DNA from: UBA57 sp963577725
GTDB taxonomy: Archaea; Thermoproteota; Nitrososphaeria; Nitrososphaerales; UBA57
Assembly: GCA_047517285.1 (NCBI GenBank)
Contig: JAKZTE010000022.1
Location: forward strand, 1-9,468
Direction of reading: 5' to 3'
DNA length: 9,468 bases
Each line of letters begins with the position of its first letter. The stretch's first letter is position 1. A program made the translations under genes and the position numbers. The notes beneath the pieces were generated by a model. That model was not told the DNA's origin and did not search any database. It saw nothing but the letters and a program-made list of their open reading frames with translations. This document shows, one piece after another, positions 1-6,355 of the stretch.

Positions 1-551
1 ACTACAACAAATACATCAGTAAACGCAGATTCAATTGTAAGAAATGTTTCTGCTTTTTTATTTAGATTTAATTTATTAACCAATGGAATAATTACTGCAG
101 AACTAGTTCCGCATAGTGCAGCTCCAAAGAATAATGAAGCAAATAAGGCGTCACGTCCAGTTCCCCAAGAATTGTCAAATACGAATGAGTTAATTAGATA
201 TCCGACAACAGTGAGAACAAATATTGTAATTATTACACTTGTAGATGTAACAAAAAATCCACGTGGAGTTTCTTCAATAACTTGTCGAATTTTCAGATAC
301 ATACCTCCATTGAAGAGAATTACAGCAATAGCTAATGTAGAAAGATATGGTGCAATTTGGACTAAAGTTAATGCCAAATCGTCTCCCTCCGTTGCTGTAC
401 TAGCTGTACGAGCAATGAATGCTGCCGCAATAAAACCCAAGATAATTAAAAACGGTGTATCTGGAATACCGGTTCTATCAAAGATATTAGATGCAATATA
501 ACCAATTATTGTAATTATTCCTATTGAAAAGAAAACTACTTCAGTTTCCAT
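1..551 (-). CDS. Cation/proton antiporter (Na+/H+ or K+/H+ exchanger, CPA superfamily), N-terminal part
   Basis: The frame is open from an ATG at 551 down to the left edge, giving 183 residues of a larger integral membrane protein; the C-terminal half lies outside the window. What is seen: several hydrophobic segments (about residues 4-22, 33-48, 66-82, 100-122, 135-158), a LFNGGMYL motif near residues 79-86 that matches the F-x-GG motif of CPA exchangers, and TIESAFTDV near 172-180, the ES-x3-D signature whose Asp (D179) binds the ion in this family. Family knowledge: such proteins exchange Na+ or K+ for H+ across the cytoplasmic membrane for pH and ion homeostasis. An in-frame TAA just upstream of the ATG fixes the start. 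It is divergent from the gene at 600, with 48 bp between. Cation specificity and any C-terminal TrkA/RCK domain cannot be judged from this fragment. Confidence 0.85.
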   Translation of the reverse strand, partial: METEVVFFSIGIITIIGYIASNIFDRTGIPDTPFLIILGFIAAAFIARTASTATEGDDLALTLVQIAPYLSTLAIAVILFNGGMYLKIRQVIEETPRGFFVTSTSVIITIFVLTVVGYLINSFVFDNSWGTGRDALFASLFFGAALCGTSSAVIIPLVNKLNLNKKAETFLTIESAFTDVFVV

Positions 552-599
552 GAAATATTATTCCCCAGCTATGATGAAACCAGCATTCATCGATTGTTG

Positions 600-1136
600 A
601 TGAATTACATTACATTTAAACTCTTGAAGGTGTTACAGTACATATTGAGAATTTTTTTATTGTTACTTTTGTTATTAATTATTCCACATAGTGATGCGCA
701 TATATTAGGGGGTTCACAAATACAAGTAAATCAAGTAATTTTTCAGTTTCTAACGGACCCTGCTTTTGTTGTAGAAGATGAAGATTTCTATCTAAGTTTT
801 AGTGTACAAGATGCAGTTACTGAAAAGGGATTAAAAGATATACAGGCAACAATTATTTTCTATGATAATAATGGAAGAATATTAGATACAATCGATGTAG
901 AAGGAAGTGAGATTATAGAAGGAGATTTTGCAATTAAATATAATTTTGAGAATGACGGCATATATGATGTAAAAATAGAGATATTAAAGGAATCAGATGT
1001 AGCAGCAATTGATACACAATTCAGAATATTAGTAGCAAACAAGTCGATATTAGAAGATTCCTCATTCATATTAGGAATAGTAATTACTTTAATCGTCATA
1101 GGATTAATAATAAAAAATCGAGTAATAGATAGATAA
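600..1136 (+). CDS. Exported, C-terminally membrane-anchored protein with a predicted beta-sandwich ectodomain, function unknown
   Basis: 178 residues from the ATG at 600; two in-frame TTG codons at 594 and 597 are possible but the ATG is preferred. The N-terminus is a signal peptide: basic start, a Leu-rich core (about residues 16-28), then PHSDA with a signal-peptidase-like S-x-A site, so the mature chain would begin with His34 (HILGG). Residues about 40-145 are alternating hydrophobic/polar strands (VIFQF, FYLSFSV, QATIIFYD, DVKIEIL), like an Ig-like or FixH/YtkA-type sandwich. Residues 156-172 form a single transmembrane helix followed by a short basic tail, so the domain should face outside with a C-terminal anchor. 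There are no cysteines, so no haem-c or disulfides. It ends 1 nt before the convergent E1-alpha gene. The fold is inferred from the strand pattern only; no function is claimed. Confidence 0.75.
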   Translation: MNYITFKLLKVLQYILRIFLLLLLLLIIPHSDAHILGGSQIQVNQVIFQFLTDPAFVVEDEDFYLSFSVQDAVTEKGLKDIQATIIFYDNNGRILDTIDVEGSEIIEGDFAIKYNFENDGIYDVKIEILKESDVAAIDTQFRILVANKSILEDSSFILGIVITLIVIGLIIKNRVIDR

Positions 1137-1137
1137 T

Positions 1138-2208
1138 CTAAAGTTTAGAATCTTTAAAATCTTGAAAATCAGATTTTAGAGAATCAGGAATTTCTGAATA
1201 GACGTCAGTAATCAGGGTGTCCAAACTAGGCATAGGAGAAGATTCGGCCTGAGTAATTGCTTCAGTAATTTGTCTTTCGGTTTTTTGTTGGATTTCTTGT
1301 TCAAGATCACGATTCCAGATGCCATAATTTTCAAGATATTTACGGAATCTTGCAATTGGGTCCCGGGATAACCAATTTTTGTATTCGGCTTGATCTTGGT
1401 ATCTTGCTCCGTCGTCTGAAGTAGAATGTGGGGAAAGTCTATATGTTTTAGCTTCAATTAATGTAGGGCCTTTTCCTTCACGAGCTTTTTCCATAGCAGA
1501 CTGAGTAGCCATATAAACGGCCAATATATCATTACCGTCAACAACAACACCATCAAATCCATATGCTTTAGCTTTAATTGCAATTCCATCAGAAGCAGTT
1601 TGATGAGAGATATTGGTAGAGATAGCCCATTGATTATTTTTACAGAAGAAAACTGTAGGGGTTTTGTAAACGCCAGCAAAATTAAGTCCGGCATGAAAAT
1701 CATTAGATGAAGTTGCACCGTCGCCAAAATAAACAATAGTGCCAACTTTATCGTCGAGAAGTTTTGAAGCAAAGGCAGTACCAACAGCGTGAGAGATTTG
1801 CGTACCTACAGGGGCAGATGGTGTAACAAATCTTTTAGAACTACAACCGAATAAACCTGGAAGAGATCTTCCTTTATGTTCATCTTCAGCACTTCCGCGC
1901 AAATGTGAAATAATAAAATTCAAGGTAACGCCTTTTAGAAGCATTGCACCTTGTTCTCGATATGCAGGAAAGAACCAATCATTATTTGAAACACCTAGTG
2001 CACTACCAACGGAACAAGCTTCTTCGCCATAAGATGGTAAATAAAAACCAATACGGCCTTGTCGTTGTAAAGCAACCATTTTTGTATCAAGAGTACGTGT
2101 AAGGACCATAATCTGATATGCTTTGATCAATTCCGCTTCAGAAAGATCAATGTTTACGTCTTTGAGTATTTCTCCTTCAGTGGTAATACATTGTAACATG
2201 TGAGCCAT
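1138..2208 (-). CDS. 2-oxoacid dehydrogenase E1 component, alpha subunit (pyruvate or branched-chain type)
   Basis: 356 residues, full family length. The thiamine-diphosphate motif runs from GDG (162-164) to the NN pair at 191-192 and should bind Mg2+/TPP. YRE (83-85) matches the TPP-contacting Tyr-Arg. RLSPHSTSDD (257-266) is the active-site loop, with His261 as the expected catalytic His next to Ser262; its HSTSDD form is closer to branched-chain 2-oxoacid E1-alpha than to the HGHSMSDP of pyruvate E1. FYLPSYGEEA (55-64) is also branched-chain-like. Family role: with E1-beta it decarboxylates a 2-oxoacid and passes the acyl group to a lipoyl-E2 in the cytoplasm. No E1-beta, E2 or E3 lies next to it; the neighbours are unrelated and on the other strand. 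The start is the ATG at 2208; Met4 is an alternative. Substrate and partner subunits are unknown from the sequence. Confidence 0.88.
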   Translation of the reverse strand: MAHMLQCITTEGEILKDVNIDLSEAELIKAYQIMVLTRTLDTKMVALQRQGRIGFYLPSYGEEACSVGSALGVSNNDWFFPAYREQGAMLLKGVTLNFIISHLRGSAEDEHKGRSLPGLFGCSSKRFVTPSAPVGTQISHAVGTAFASKLLDDKVGTIVYFGDGATSSNDFHAGLNFAGVYKTPTVFFCKNNQWAISTNISHQTASDGIAIKAKAYGFDGVVVDGNDILAVYMATQSAMEKAREGKGPTLIEAKTYRLSPHSTSDDGARYQDQAEYKNWLSRDPIARFRKYLENYGIWNRDLEQEIQQKTERQITEAITQAESSPMPSLDTLITDVYSEIPDSLKSDFQDFKDSKL

Positions 2209-2352
2209 ATTTGCTAATCAGTGAAACCGGTTTTTACAAGAATGCTTTTAACGTTTATGATTTTTTCGACAATAAACGAAGATATAGTCAGAATGATAAT
2301 GCAATAATTAAGATAATAACTACAAATAACAGAGACAATTAGAATAAGATAA
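2209..2352. promoter_or_regulatory. Divergent intergenic region between E1-alpha and a small unknown gene
   Basis: This 144-bp AT-rich spacer separates two divergently transcribed genes, so it should carry both promoters. I see no confident BRE/TATA pair at the expected distance from either start codon, no clear inverted repeat and no riboswitch-like structure. That it holds promoters is an inference from gene orientation only. Confidence 0.35.
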
Positions 2353-2637
2353 ATGTATGAGGGAAAATTAGTCAATCTTTTGGAGGCGTCACTGATAGGA
2401 TATGAATTGATTTATGTAGATAAGAAAAAGAAACTTATAAAAATTTATACAAACGAAGAATCTACGTCGTATAACGTATCTATAGCATTAGATTCTGCAA
2501 ATAAGATAATAGAATTACAAATATTACAAATAATTTGGGGAAAAGATAATGAAGCAGAAATGGTAGAGTTAGATAGATTCCCAAATAAAGTAAACAAATA
2601 TTTTAATTCGGATATGAAGAAAATAACAAAAATGTAA
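2353..2637 (+). CDS. Small hypothetical protein, 94 residues
   Basis: Not recognised. The ORF starts with ATG and has no visible Shine-Dalgarno site upstream, consistent with a leaderless archaeal message. The protein is charged and soluble-looking, with no signal peptide, membrane helix or cysteine. Residues about 17-60 look beta-rich (YELIYVD, KLIKIYTN, TSYNVSIALD, IELQILQIIWG), followed by a charged tail with many Lys and Asp. Codon and amino-acid use (Ile, Lys, Asn, Glu rich) resemble the neighbours. It stands alone, divergent from E1-alpha, and its stop codon lies 1 nt before the 3' end of the convergent tRNA-Ser gene. The length, sensible composition and lack of a longer ORF on the other strand make it likely a real gene; function is unknown. 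Confidence 0.6.
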   Translation: MYEGKLVNLLEASLIGYELIYVDKKKKLIKIYTNEESTSYNVSIALDSANKIIELQILQIIWGKDNEAEMVELDRFPNKVNKYFNSDMKKITKM

Positions 2638-2686
2638 ACGCCGGGAGTGGGATTTGAACCCACGAGACCCTTGCGAGTCACAAGCT

Positions 2687-2698
2687 TACTGAAATATA
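2687..2698 (-). other. Predicted 12-nt canonical tRNA intron at position 37/38
   Basis: The insert UAUAUUUCAGUA follows A37. Exon CUGG (positions 32-35) pairs with intron UCAG (4 bp including one G-U), enclosing an 8-nt loop, and is followed by bulge UA|A next to the perfect 5-bp anticodon stem. This is a bulge-helix-loop form of the archaeal splicing motif at the commonest intron site. Removal leaves the 7-nt loop CUGGAAA. Confidence 0.85.
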
Positions 2699-2721
2699 TT
2701 CCAGGCTTGCGCCTTACCAGA

Positions 2722-2733
2722 TTGTCCTTTGCT
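2722..2733 (-). other. Predicted 12-nt tRNA intron in the D-loop (between positions 15 and 16)
   Basis: The insert AGCAAAGGACAA follows A14-G15. Exon GUCU (positions 10-13) pairs with intron GGAC in 4 base pairs, enclosing an 8-nt loop, and is followed by a 3-nt bulge AA|U. Cutting after the second bulge base, as the archaeal tRNA endonuclease does at bulge-helix-bulge sites, yields a normal 9-nt D-loop AGUCUGGUA containing G18-G19. The outer helix of a strict motif is not formed here, so this is a relaxed motif. The splice sites are inferred. Confidence 0.72.
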
Positions 2734-2774
2734 CTAGACTACCCCGGCTATGATTCGAAGAAACACCTTACAAA

Positions 2775-2781
2775 GATAAAA
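2775..2781 (-). promoter_or_regulatory. Candidate TATA box for tRNA-Ser
   Basis: The minus-strand element TTTTATC lies 26 nt before the mature tRNA 5' end, the right place for an archaeal TATA box with a start site a few bases upstream of the tRNA. It sits inside a perfect inverted repeat (2772-2786, arms AAAGAT and ATCTTT), so it could instead belong to a weak 3' hairpin of truB. The neighbourhood is AT-rich, so chance is possible. Confidence 0.4.
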
Positions 2782-2796
2782 TCTTTTATGAATAAA

Positions 2797-3798
2797 TCAA
2801 TCTTGAGATTCATTTTTTGTCCAAAGTTTGGGGTAAGTGCTAGGTTTCATTATTACTCTTTTAGTTTTACAAGCAATTCCTTTTTTATTTTTAGTAATAT
2901 CATCAGAAGACATTAGAGATTCAGCAAGAGCAATTAATTCGCCTTTTTGAGATAACACGGCAATATTTTCAGCCATTGAGATTTCTTTAGATAGGCTCAG
3001 AATTCCAGGAATGGCGAGCTGTGCTCCATGGCATAATGAATCAATAGCAGAACATCTCACAGTAATAGACTTTAATGGTTTAGTAATAAATTCAACAGGA
3101 TGAACAAGTTCTCTAAATCTAGTTTCGTCGTTCTCTTTTTGTAGTCTATATATAGCATCACTTAGCTCATGTAATGGTACAAAATTACTATCTTCGTCAA
3201 TGTGCATAACACGAGTGCGTCGTAATTCAATCATAGTGGCACCGCATTCCATTATTTCTCCAATATCATATACTAGTTTACGAATATACGTTCCTGCTTC
3301 GCAGAGTATACGTAGACATAAGAGTCTACTAGTATCATCCAAAACTTTAATGTCGTAAATATTTCGGATTCGTGTCTGGCGTTTTACTGCAGAACGTTGC
3401 GGAGGTCTTTGATAAATAGGTCCTTTGAATTGATTTATGCAATCGTATAGTTTAGTTTGATTTACGCTATTATGTAAACGCATAACAGCAATGTATTCTT
3501 TAGGGCCGTATAATAAAATAGGTAAGGCTTTTGTTGCATTACCAAGACTAATCGGCAACAACCCAGTAACCATCGGATCAAGTGTTCCACTATGTCCAGC
3601 TTTAGTGTATTTCAACATAGATTTGACCCAAGATACAACTTGATGACTAGTAGGGCCAGATTGTTTATCGACAAATATTATACAATTATCAATTAAATCG
3701 TCAATGGATCGTTTATCCGGATATGAACCAGAATCAAGAATATCAGATTCTTCATTGAGAATAATCTGTTCGTTATTGTTTGTTTTAGAGTGATTCAT
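2797..3798 (-). CDS. truB: tRNA/rRNA pseudouridine synthase, Cbf5/TruB family
   Basis: 333 residues, normal for archaeal Cbf5. The catalytic domain begins near residue 38 with CIIFVDKQSGPTSHQVVSWVK. The key motif AGHSGTLDP (67-75) carries the catalytic Asp74, and YIRKLVYDIG (171-180) is the conserved motif near the active site. Residues about 243-320 form the C-terminal PUA RNA-binding domain (HGAQLAIPGIL, then GELIALAES). Family role: with Nop10, Gar1, L7Ae and box H/ACA guide RNAs it makes pseudouridines in rRNA, and it can also make U55 in tRNA. The first ~35 residues are a polar, Asn/Ser/Asp-rich extension. The ATG lies inside cmk (14-nt overlap), suggesting coupled translation; a later start is possible. 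It is the last protein gene of the ribosomal operon seen here. Confidence 0.94.
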   Translation of the reverse strand: MNHSKTNNNEQIILNEESDILDSGSYPDKRSIDDLIDNCIIFVDKQSGPTSHQVVSWVKSMLKYTKAGHSGTLDPMVTGLLPISLGNATKALPILLYGPKEYIAVMRLHNSVNQTKLYDCINQFKGPIYQRPPQRSAVKRQTRIRNIYDIKVLDDTSRLLCLRILCEAGTYIRKLVYDIGEIMECGATMIELRRTRVMHIDEDSNFVPLHELSDAIYRLQKENDETRFRELVHPVEFITKPLKSITVRCSAIDSLCHGAQLAIPGILSLSKEISMAENIAVLSQKGELIALAESLMSSDDITKNKKGIACKTKRVIMKPSTYPKLWTKNESQD

Positions 3799-4342
3799 TT
3801 ACGGAACTAATAACAGATTTACAAACTTGATTAATATTCATATCGTTTGTATCAATAATTATATCAAAAACTGATAAATCAGTACCTAATTTCATACTGT
3901 ATAATTTCTCATAAATTTGTTGATTTTTTGTATCACGTTCATTAATGATTTTAGTAGATTCTTCGAGAGAAATGGTATCGCGGGATCTTAATCGAATAGA
4001 CCGATTTTCCGTTGAGGCTTCGAGCCAAATAGAGATTCCATTTGAAGTCAACCAAGGAAGAGTATAACTCGTAATAACTACACCTCCTTGATTTAATAAA
4101 TCCATCAAACGTTGATCTACAAGTTTGTCGAAGGAGGAGTCTTGCATTCGATTTGATAGGAATTTCATTCCATCGTTATTATCCCACCAATCAAGACCAG
4201 AAATACTAAATCCTTTTTCTTTTGCAATTTCTTTAAGCATATCACCGCCGGAATAGTATTTAATATCAAATTCTTTACAAAGTGAATGTGCAACAGTAGT
4301 TTTACCGACAGCGGACATTCCTGATAAAATAATTCCTTTCAT
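3785..4342 (-). CDS. cmk: Cytidylate kinase (CMP kinase), archaeal type
   Basis: 185 residues, typical of short archaeal Cmk. The Walker A P-loop GMSAVGKT is at 8-15. YYSGGDMLKEIAKEKG (29-44) matches the archaeal CMP-kinase signature, where GGD follows the second strand. An arginine-rich segment about 113-121 (NRSIRLRSR) and NERDTKNQQIY (134-144) fit the lid and nucleotide-binding arginines. Reaction: ATP + (d)CMP gives ADP + (d)CDP, cytoplasmic, in pyrimidine nucleotide supply. It lies 10 nt downstream of adkA and overlaps the truB start by 14 nt. No strong Shine-Dalgarno site is seen, so translation may be coupled to adkA. A less specific AAA-type nucleoside kinase is the alternative. Confidence 0.88.
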   Translation of the reverse strand: MKGIILSGMSAVGKTTVAHSLCKEFDIKYYSGGDMLKEIAKEKGFSISGLDWWDNNDGMKFLSNRMQDSSFDKLVDQRLMDLLNQGGVVITSYTLPWLTSNGISIWLEASTENRSIRLRSRDTISLEESTKIINERDTKNQQIYEKLYSMKLGTDLSVFDIIIDTNDMNINQVCKSVISSVNESL

Positions 4343-4352
4343 GAAGAAAACT

Positions 4353-4934
4353 CTAATCTAGACCCAAAGAGTTAACAATTGATTCTGCAGCTTCTTTAGA
4401 TTTTCCATCTGAATTAAGTACAACCAACAATGATGCGCTAGTAAGTATACCTGCAGAAGACAGCATACTTCGTGCAATTTGATTATCAAGTTCAATTGAT
4501 TCGATAGTTGTAGAATCTCTATTACGTGTAGGATCATTAGATCTTCTATCAAGTACATCCTGAGGTAAGGCTTCTACAAGAATAAGATTAGTTGGAAGAA
4601 GAGACTCCAATATAGGAAGAGGTAAACCAGGCATATAACCAGAAGTGGTTTTGATAAACAAGTGAGTATCAATTACAACAACGTCAGAATCAATATTTGC
4701 AATAGATTTTGCGGCATTGATTTGTAATTCTTGTTGTTTGTCAGTAGACAAAGTTCTCATTTCATCACGATCAGAAATTCCAAGTTTTTGAGCTTCTTCA
4801 AACATAATTGTTCCGAAAGTAAGATTATCAACTTTAACATCTTTCTGTGCAAGAAGCGATAGCACTTCATTAACTACGGTGGTTTTTCCAACTCCTGCAA
4901 TTCCAACAATAACAACACGTTTAGTGTTTGTCAT
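4353..4934 (-). CDS. adkA: Archaeal adenylate kinase
   Basis: 193 residues, the length of archaeal AdkA, which differs from bacterial Adk. P-loop GIAGVGKT is at 11-18. RDEMRTLS (56-63) and the following Gln-rich helix fit the AMP-binding part, and VVIDTHLFIKTTSGYMPGLP (87-106) is the diagnostic AdkA segment. RRSNDPTRNRD (130-140) supplies lid arginines. Reaction: ATP + AMP gives 2 ADP in the cytoplasm. The start ATG is 6 nt past the secY stop; an AAGGACTGAT stretch just upstream spans that stop and can pair with the 16S 3' end, suggesting coupling to secY. Placement directly after secY is conserved in archaeal and bacterial spc operons. Confidence 0.94.
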   Translation of the reverse strand: MTNTKRVVIVGIAGVGKTTVVNEVLSLLAQKDVKVDNLTFGTIMFEEAQKLGISDRDEMRTLSTDKQQELQINAAKSIANIDSDVVVIDTHLFIKTTSGYMPGLPLPILESLLPTNLILVEALPQDVLDRRSNDPTRNRDSTTIESIELDNQIARSMLSSAGILTSASLLVVLNSDGKSKEAAESIVNSLGLD

Positions 4935-4940
4935 AAATAA

Positions 4941-6353
4941 TCAGTCCTTGCCTAGGAAACTGGCCAATCCAGGCATCATCGTCTCTAATCTTTCTTTCAT
5001 GAGAAGTTGATAATAATTAATGAATATGCTTACCATAAGCAATATACCTGTTCCTCCTCCAAATACACCTAAGATATCTGATACAGAAGCTAATAATCCC
5101 ATAAGTATTCCTCCAATAATAGTAATAACTGGAATATATCGATCAAGAAGTACTTCAAGAGACCCTTCTGAACGACGGAATCCTGGAACTTGAACATTTG
5201 CTCCGAGTAATTTACCAGCTACAGCTTTTGAACCAAGGCCGCCAATTTCTACCCAAACACGAGCAAAAATAGTACACATTACAACATAAAAGAAAACATA
5301 AGTTATTGCTCGTAATGGTTCGACCGCCAATACTTCGAGGCCACGAGGAGGAGAAATAAAATATGCAAATCCTCCAATAGGACCTGAAGTAGGATCTGCA
5401 GCATTATACTGCGCAAATAGATTTAGTAGCGTATTACTATTGGCGGGATTAAATCTAGACCAGACAATCTGAGAAAAGAATGTAAGATTGGCCAATAAAG
5501 CGCCTGTAAGAATAACAGGCAAAACAGAGACATATAATAATTTGATTGGATAAGTTCCTTGAAAACCTCTATATTTAGTAGAAGTAATTGGAATCTCAAT
5601 CCTGATTCCTTCTGCGTATACAATCAACCCGATTACAATAATAGTAAGTAATAAAGTAACTAAACTAGGAAGACCACCAGGACGTAAGAGTATACTTTCT
5701 GCAGAACTAGAAATAAGTGTAGAAATAGTGTGAGGAATTATTCCAAAGTAAGTACTGCCTGCAGGAATTAATGCAAATACACTCCAAAATATTGTTTGTG
5801 ATACACCAGCGGCAATAAATAAACTGATACCACTTCCTAAACCCCAGCCTTTTTGAATTAATTCGTCCAAGAGTATGACAATAAGTCCAGCAAACATAAT
5901 TTGAACAATAATTGTGGCAGAAGTAGAAAAGGGTAGATTTTGTCCGAATGAACCACCAATCATAAAAGCTACAGCTTCTGCAAATGTTACTATAAGTGCA
6001 AGAATCTTAGTTCCTGCCGAGAATAAAGCACGATCGTCAGGTTTTTTAAAATCTAAGTTGATTATGTCTGCGCCTTTTAATAATTGTAATATTAAACCTG
6101 CAGTAACAATAGGGCCTATTCCAAGAGTCATCAATGTGCCTTGAGAAGAGGCAAAGATAATTGCAGTATAGGACATTTGATCATCTGCTCCTGATGCAAC
6201 GCCGTATAATGGGATTTGGGCCATAATAAGATAAACAGTGACTGCAACTGCAGTCCAAAGTAATCTATTAGTAAGAGTAGACTTGATTTTAGGTTTCTCT
6301 ACCTCAGGTAGAATTGATGCAACTTGGCGAACAAAGTCAGTAACTACTCCCAA
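4941..6353 (-). CDS. secY: Preprotein translocase subunit SecY (Sec61-alpha type)
   Basis: 470 residues with the expected ten membrane helices. Residues about 30-50 are TM1 and are followed by the plug region. TLGIGPIVTAGLILQLL (76-92) is the first SecY signature, and DELIQKGWGLGSGISLFI (163-180) the second. Cytoplasmic loops that dock the ribosome are visible at RIEIPITSTKYRG (251-263) and GFRRSEGSLEVLLDRYIP (391-408). Role: with SecE and Sec61-beta it forms the channel for secreted and membrane proteins. Those partners are not in the window. The start codon is TTG, supported by GAGGT 7 nt upstream and by the lack of any nearer ATG in the family-length N-terminus. The gene begins 2 nt after the rpl15 stop. 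Confidence 0.97.
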   Translation of the reverse strand: MGVVTDFVRQVASILPEVEKPKIKSTLTNRLLWTAVAVTVYLIMAQIPLYGVASGADDQMSYTAIIFASSQGTLMTLGIGPIVTAGLILQLLKGADIINLDFKKPDDRALFSAGTKILALIVTFAEAVAFMIGGSFGQNLPFSTSATIIVQIMFAGLIVILLDELIQKGWGLGSGISLFIAAGVSQTIFWSVFALIPAGSTYFGIIPHTISTLISSSAESILLRPGGLPSLVTLLLTIIVIGLIVYAEGIRIEIPITSTKYRGFQGTYPIKLLYVSVLPVILTGALLANLTFFSQIVWSRFNPANSNTLLNLFAQYNAADPTSGPIGGFAYFISPPRGLEVLAVEPLRAITYVFFYVVMCTIFARVWVEIGGLGSKAVAGKLLGANVQVPGFRRSEGSLEVLLDRYIPVITIIGGILMGLLASVSDILGVFGGGTGILLMVSIFINYYQLLMKERLETMMPGLASFLGKD

Positions 6354-6355
6354 TA

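Larger units (their letters stand above)
2639..2748 (-). tRNA. tRNA-Ser (anticodon GGA) with two 12-nt introns
   Basis: Read on the minus strand the 110-nt gene gives a full class II tRNA of 86 nt after removal of two introns. Acceptor stem GCCGGGG pairs with UCCCGGC (one G-U), with discriminator G73 and no encoded CCA. U8 and A9 are followed by D-stem GUCU/AGGC. Anticodon stem CAAGC/GCUUG encloses loop CUGGAAA with anticodon GGA (plus-strand 2700-2702), which reads UCC and UCU. The long variable arm is GACUC-GCAA-GGGUC with a GNRA loop, and the T-arm is GUGGG-UUCAAAU-CCCAC. The long variable arm, GGA anticodon and G73 identify serine. G15 and C48 can form the Levitt pair. Without removing 12 nt from the D-loop and 12 nt after A37 neither loop has a normal size. 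The gene lies 48 nt downstream of truB on the same strand. Confidence 0.93.

Noticed and set aside
172..501. Plus-strand ORF of 109 codons
   Set aside because: It lies fully inside the antiporter gene on the other strand, whose frame shows clear family motifs; the plus-strand product shows no family feature.
1458..1784. Minus-strand ORF of 108 codons, Leu-rich
   Set aside because: It is an out-of-frame reading of the E1-alpha gene in the same strand; the overlapping frame carries the catalytic motifs.
2445..2681. Minus-strand ORF containing GLVGSNPTPGV
   Set aside because: This is the typical false translation of a tRNA T-arm region, and it lies antisense to the small gene at 2353.
2722..2748. 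Reading GUCU/GGAC as the true D-stem, with no D-loop intron
   Set aside because: The next bases then give no anticodon stem or G18-G19, while the alternative D-stem GUCU/AGGC leads directly into the perfect anticodon stem CAAGC/GCUUG.
2647..2916. Plus-strand ORF of 89 codons
   Set aside because: It runs antisense through the tRNA-Ser gene and the 3' end of truB. GFEPTRP is a known artefact of translating tRNA genes on the wrong strand.
5914..6144. Plus-strand ORF of 76 codons
   Set aside because: It is a shadow of secY, with no independent features.
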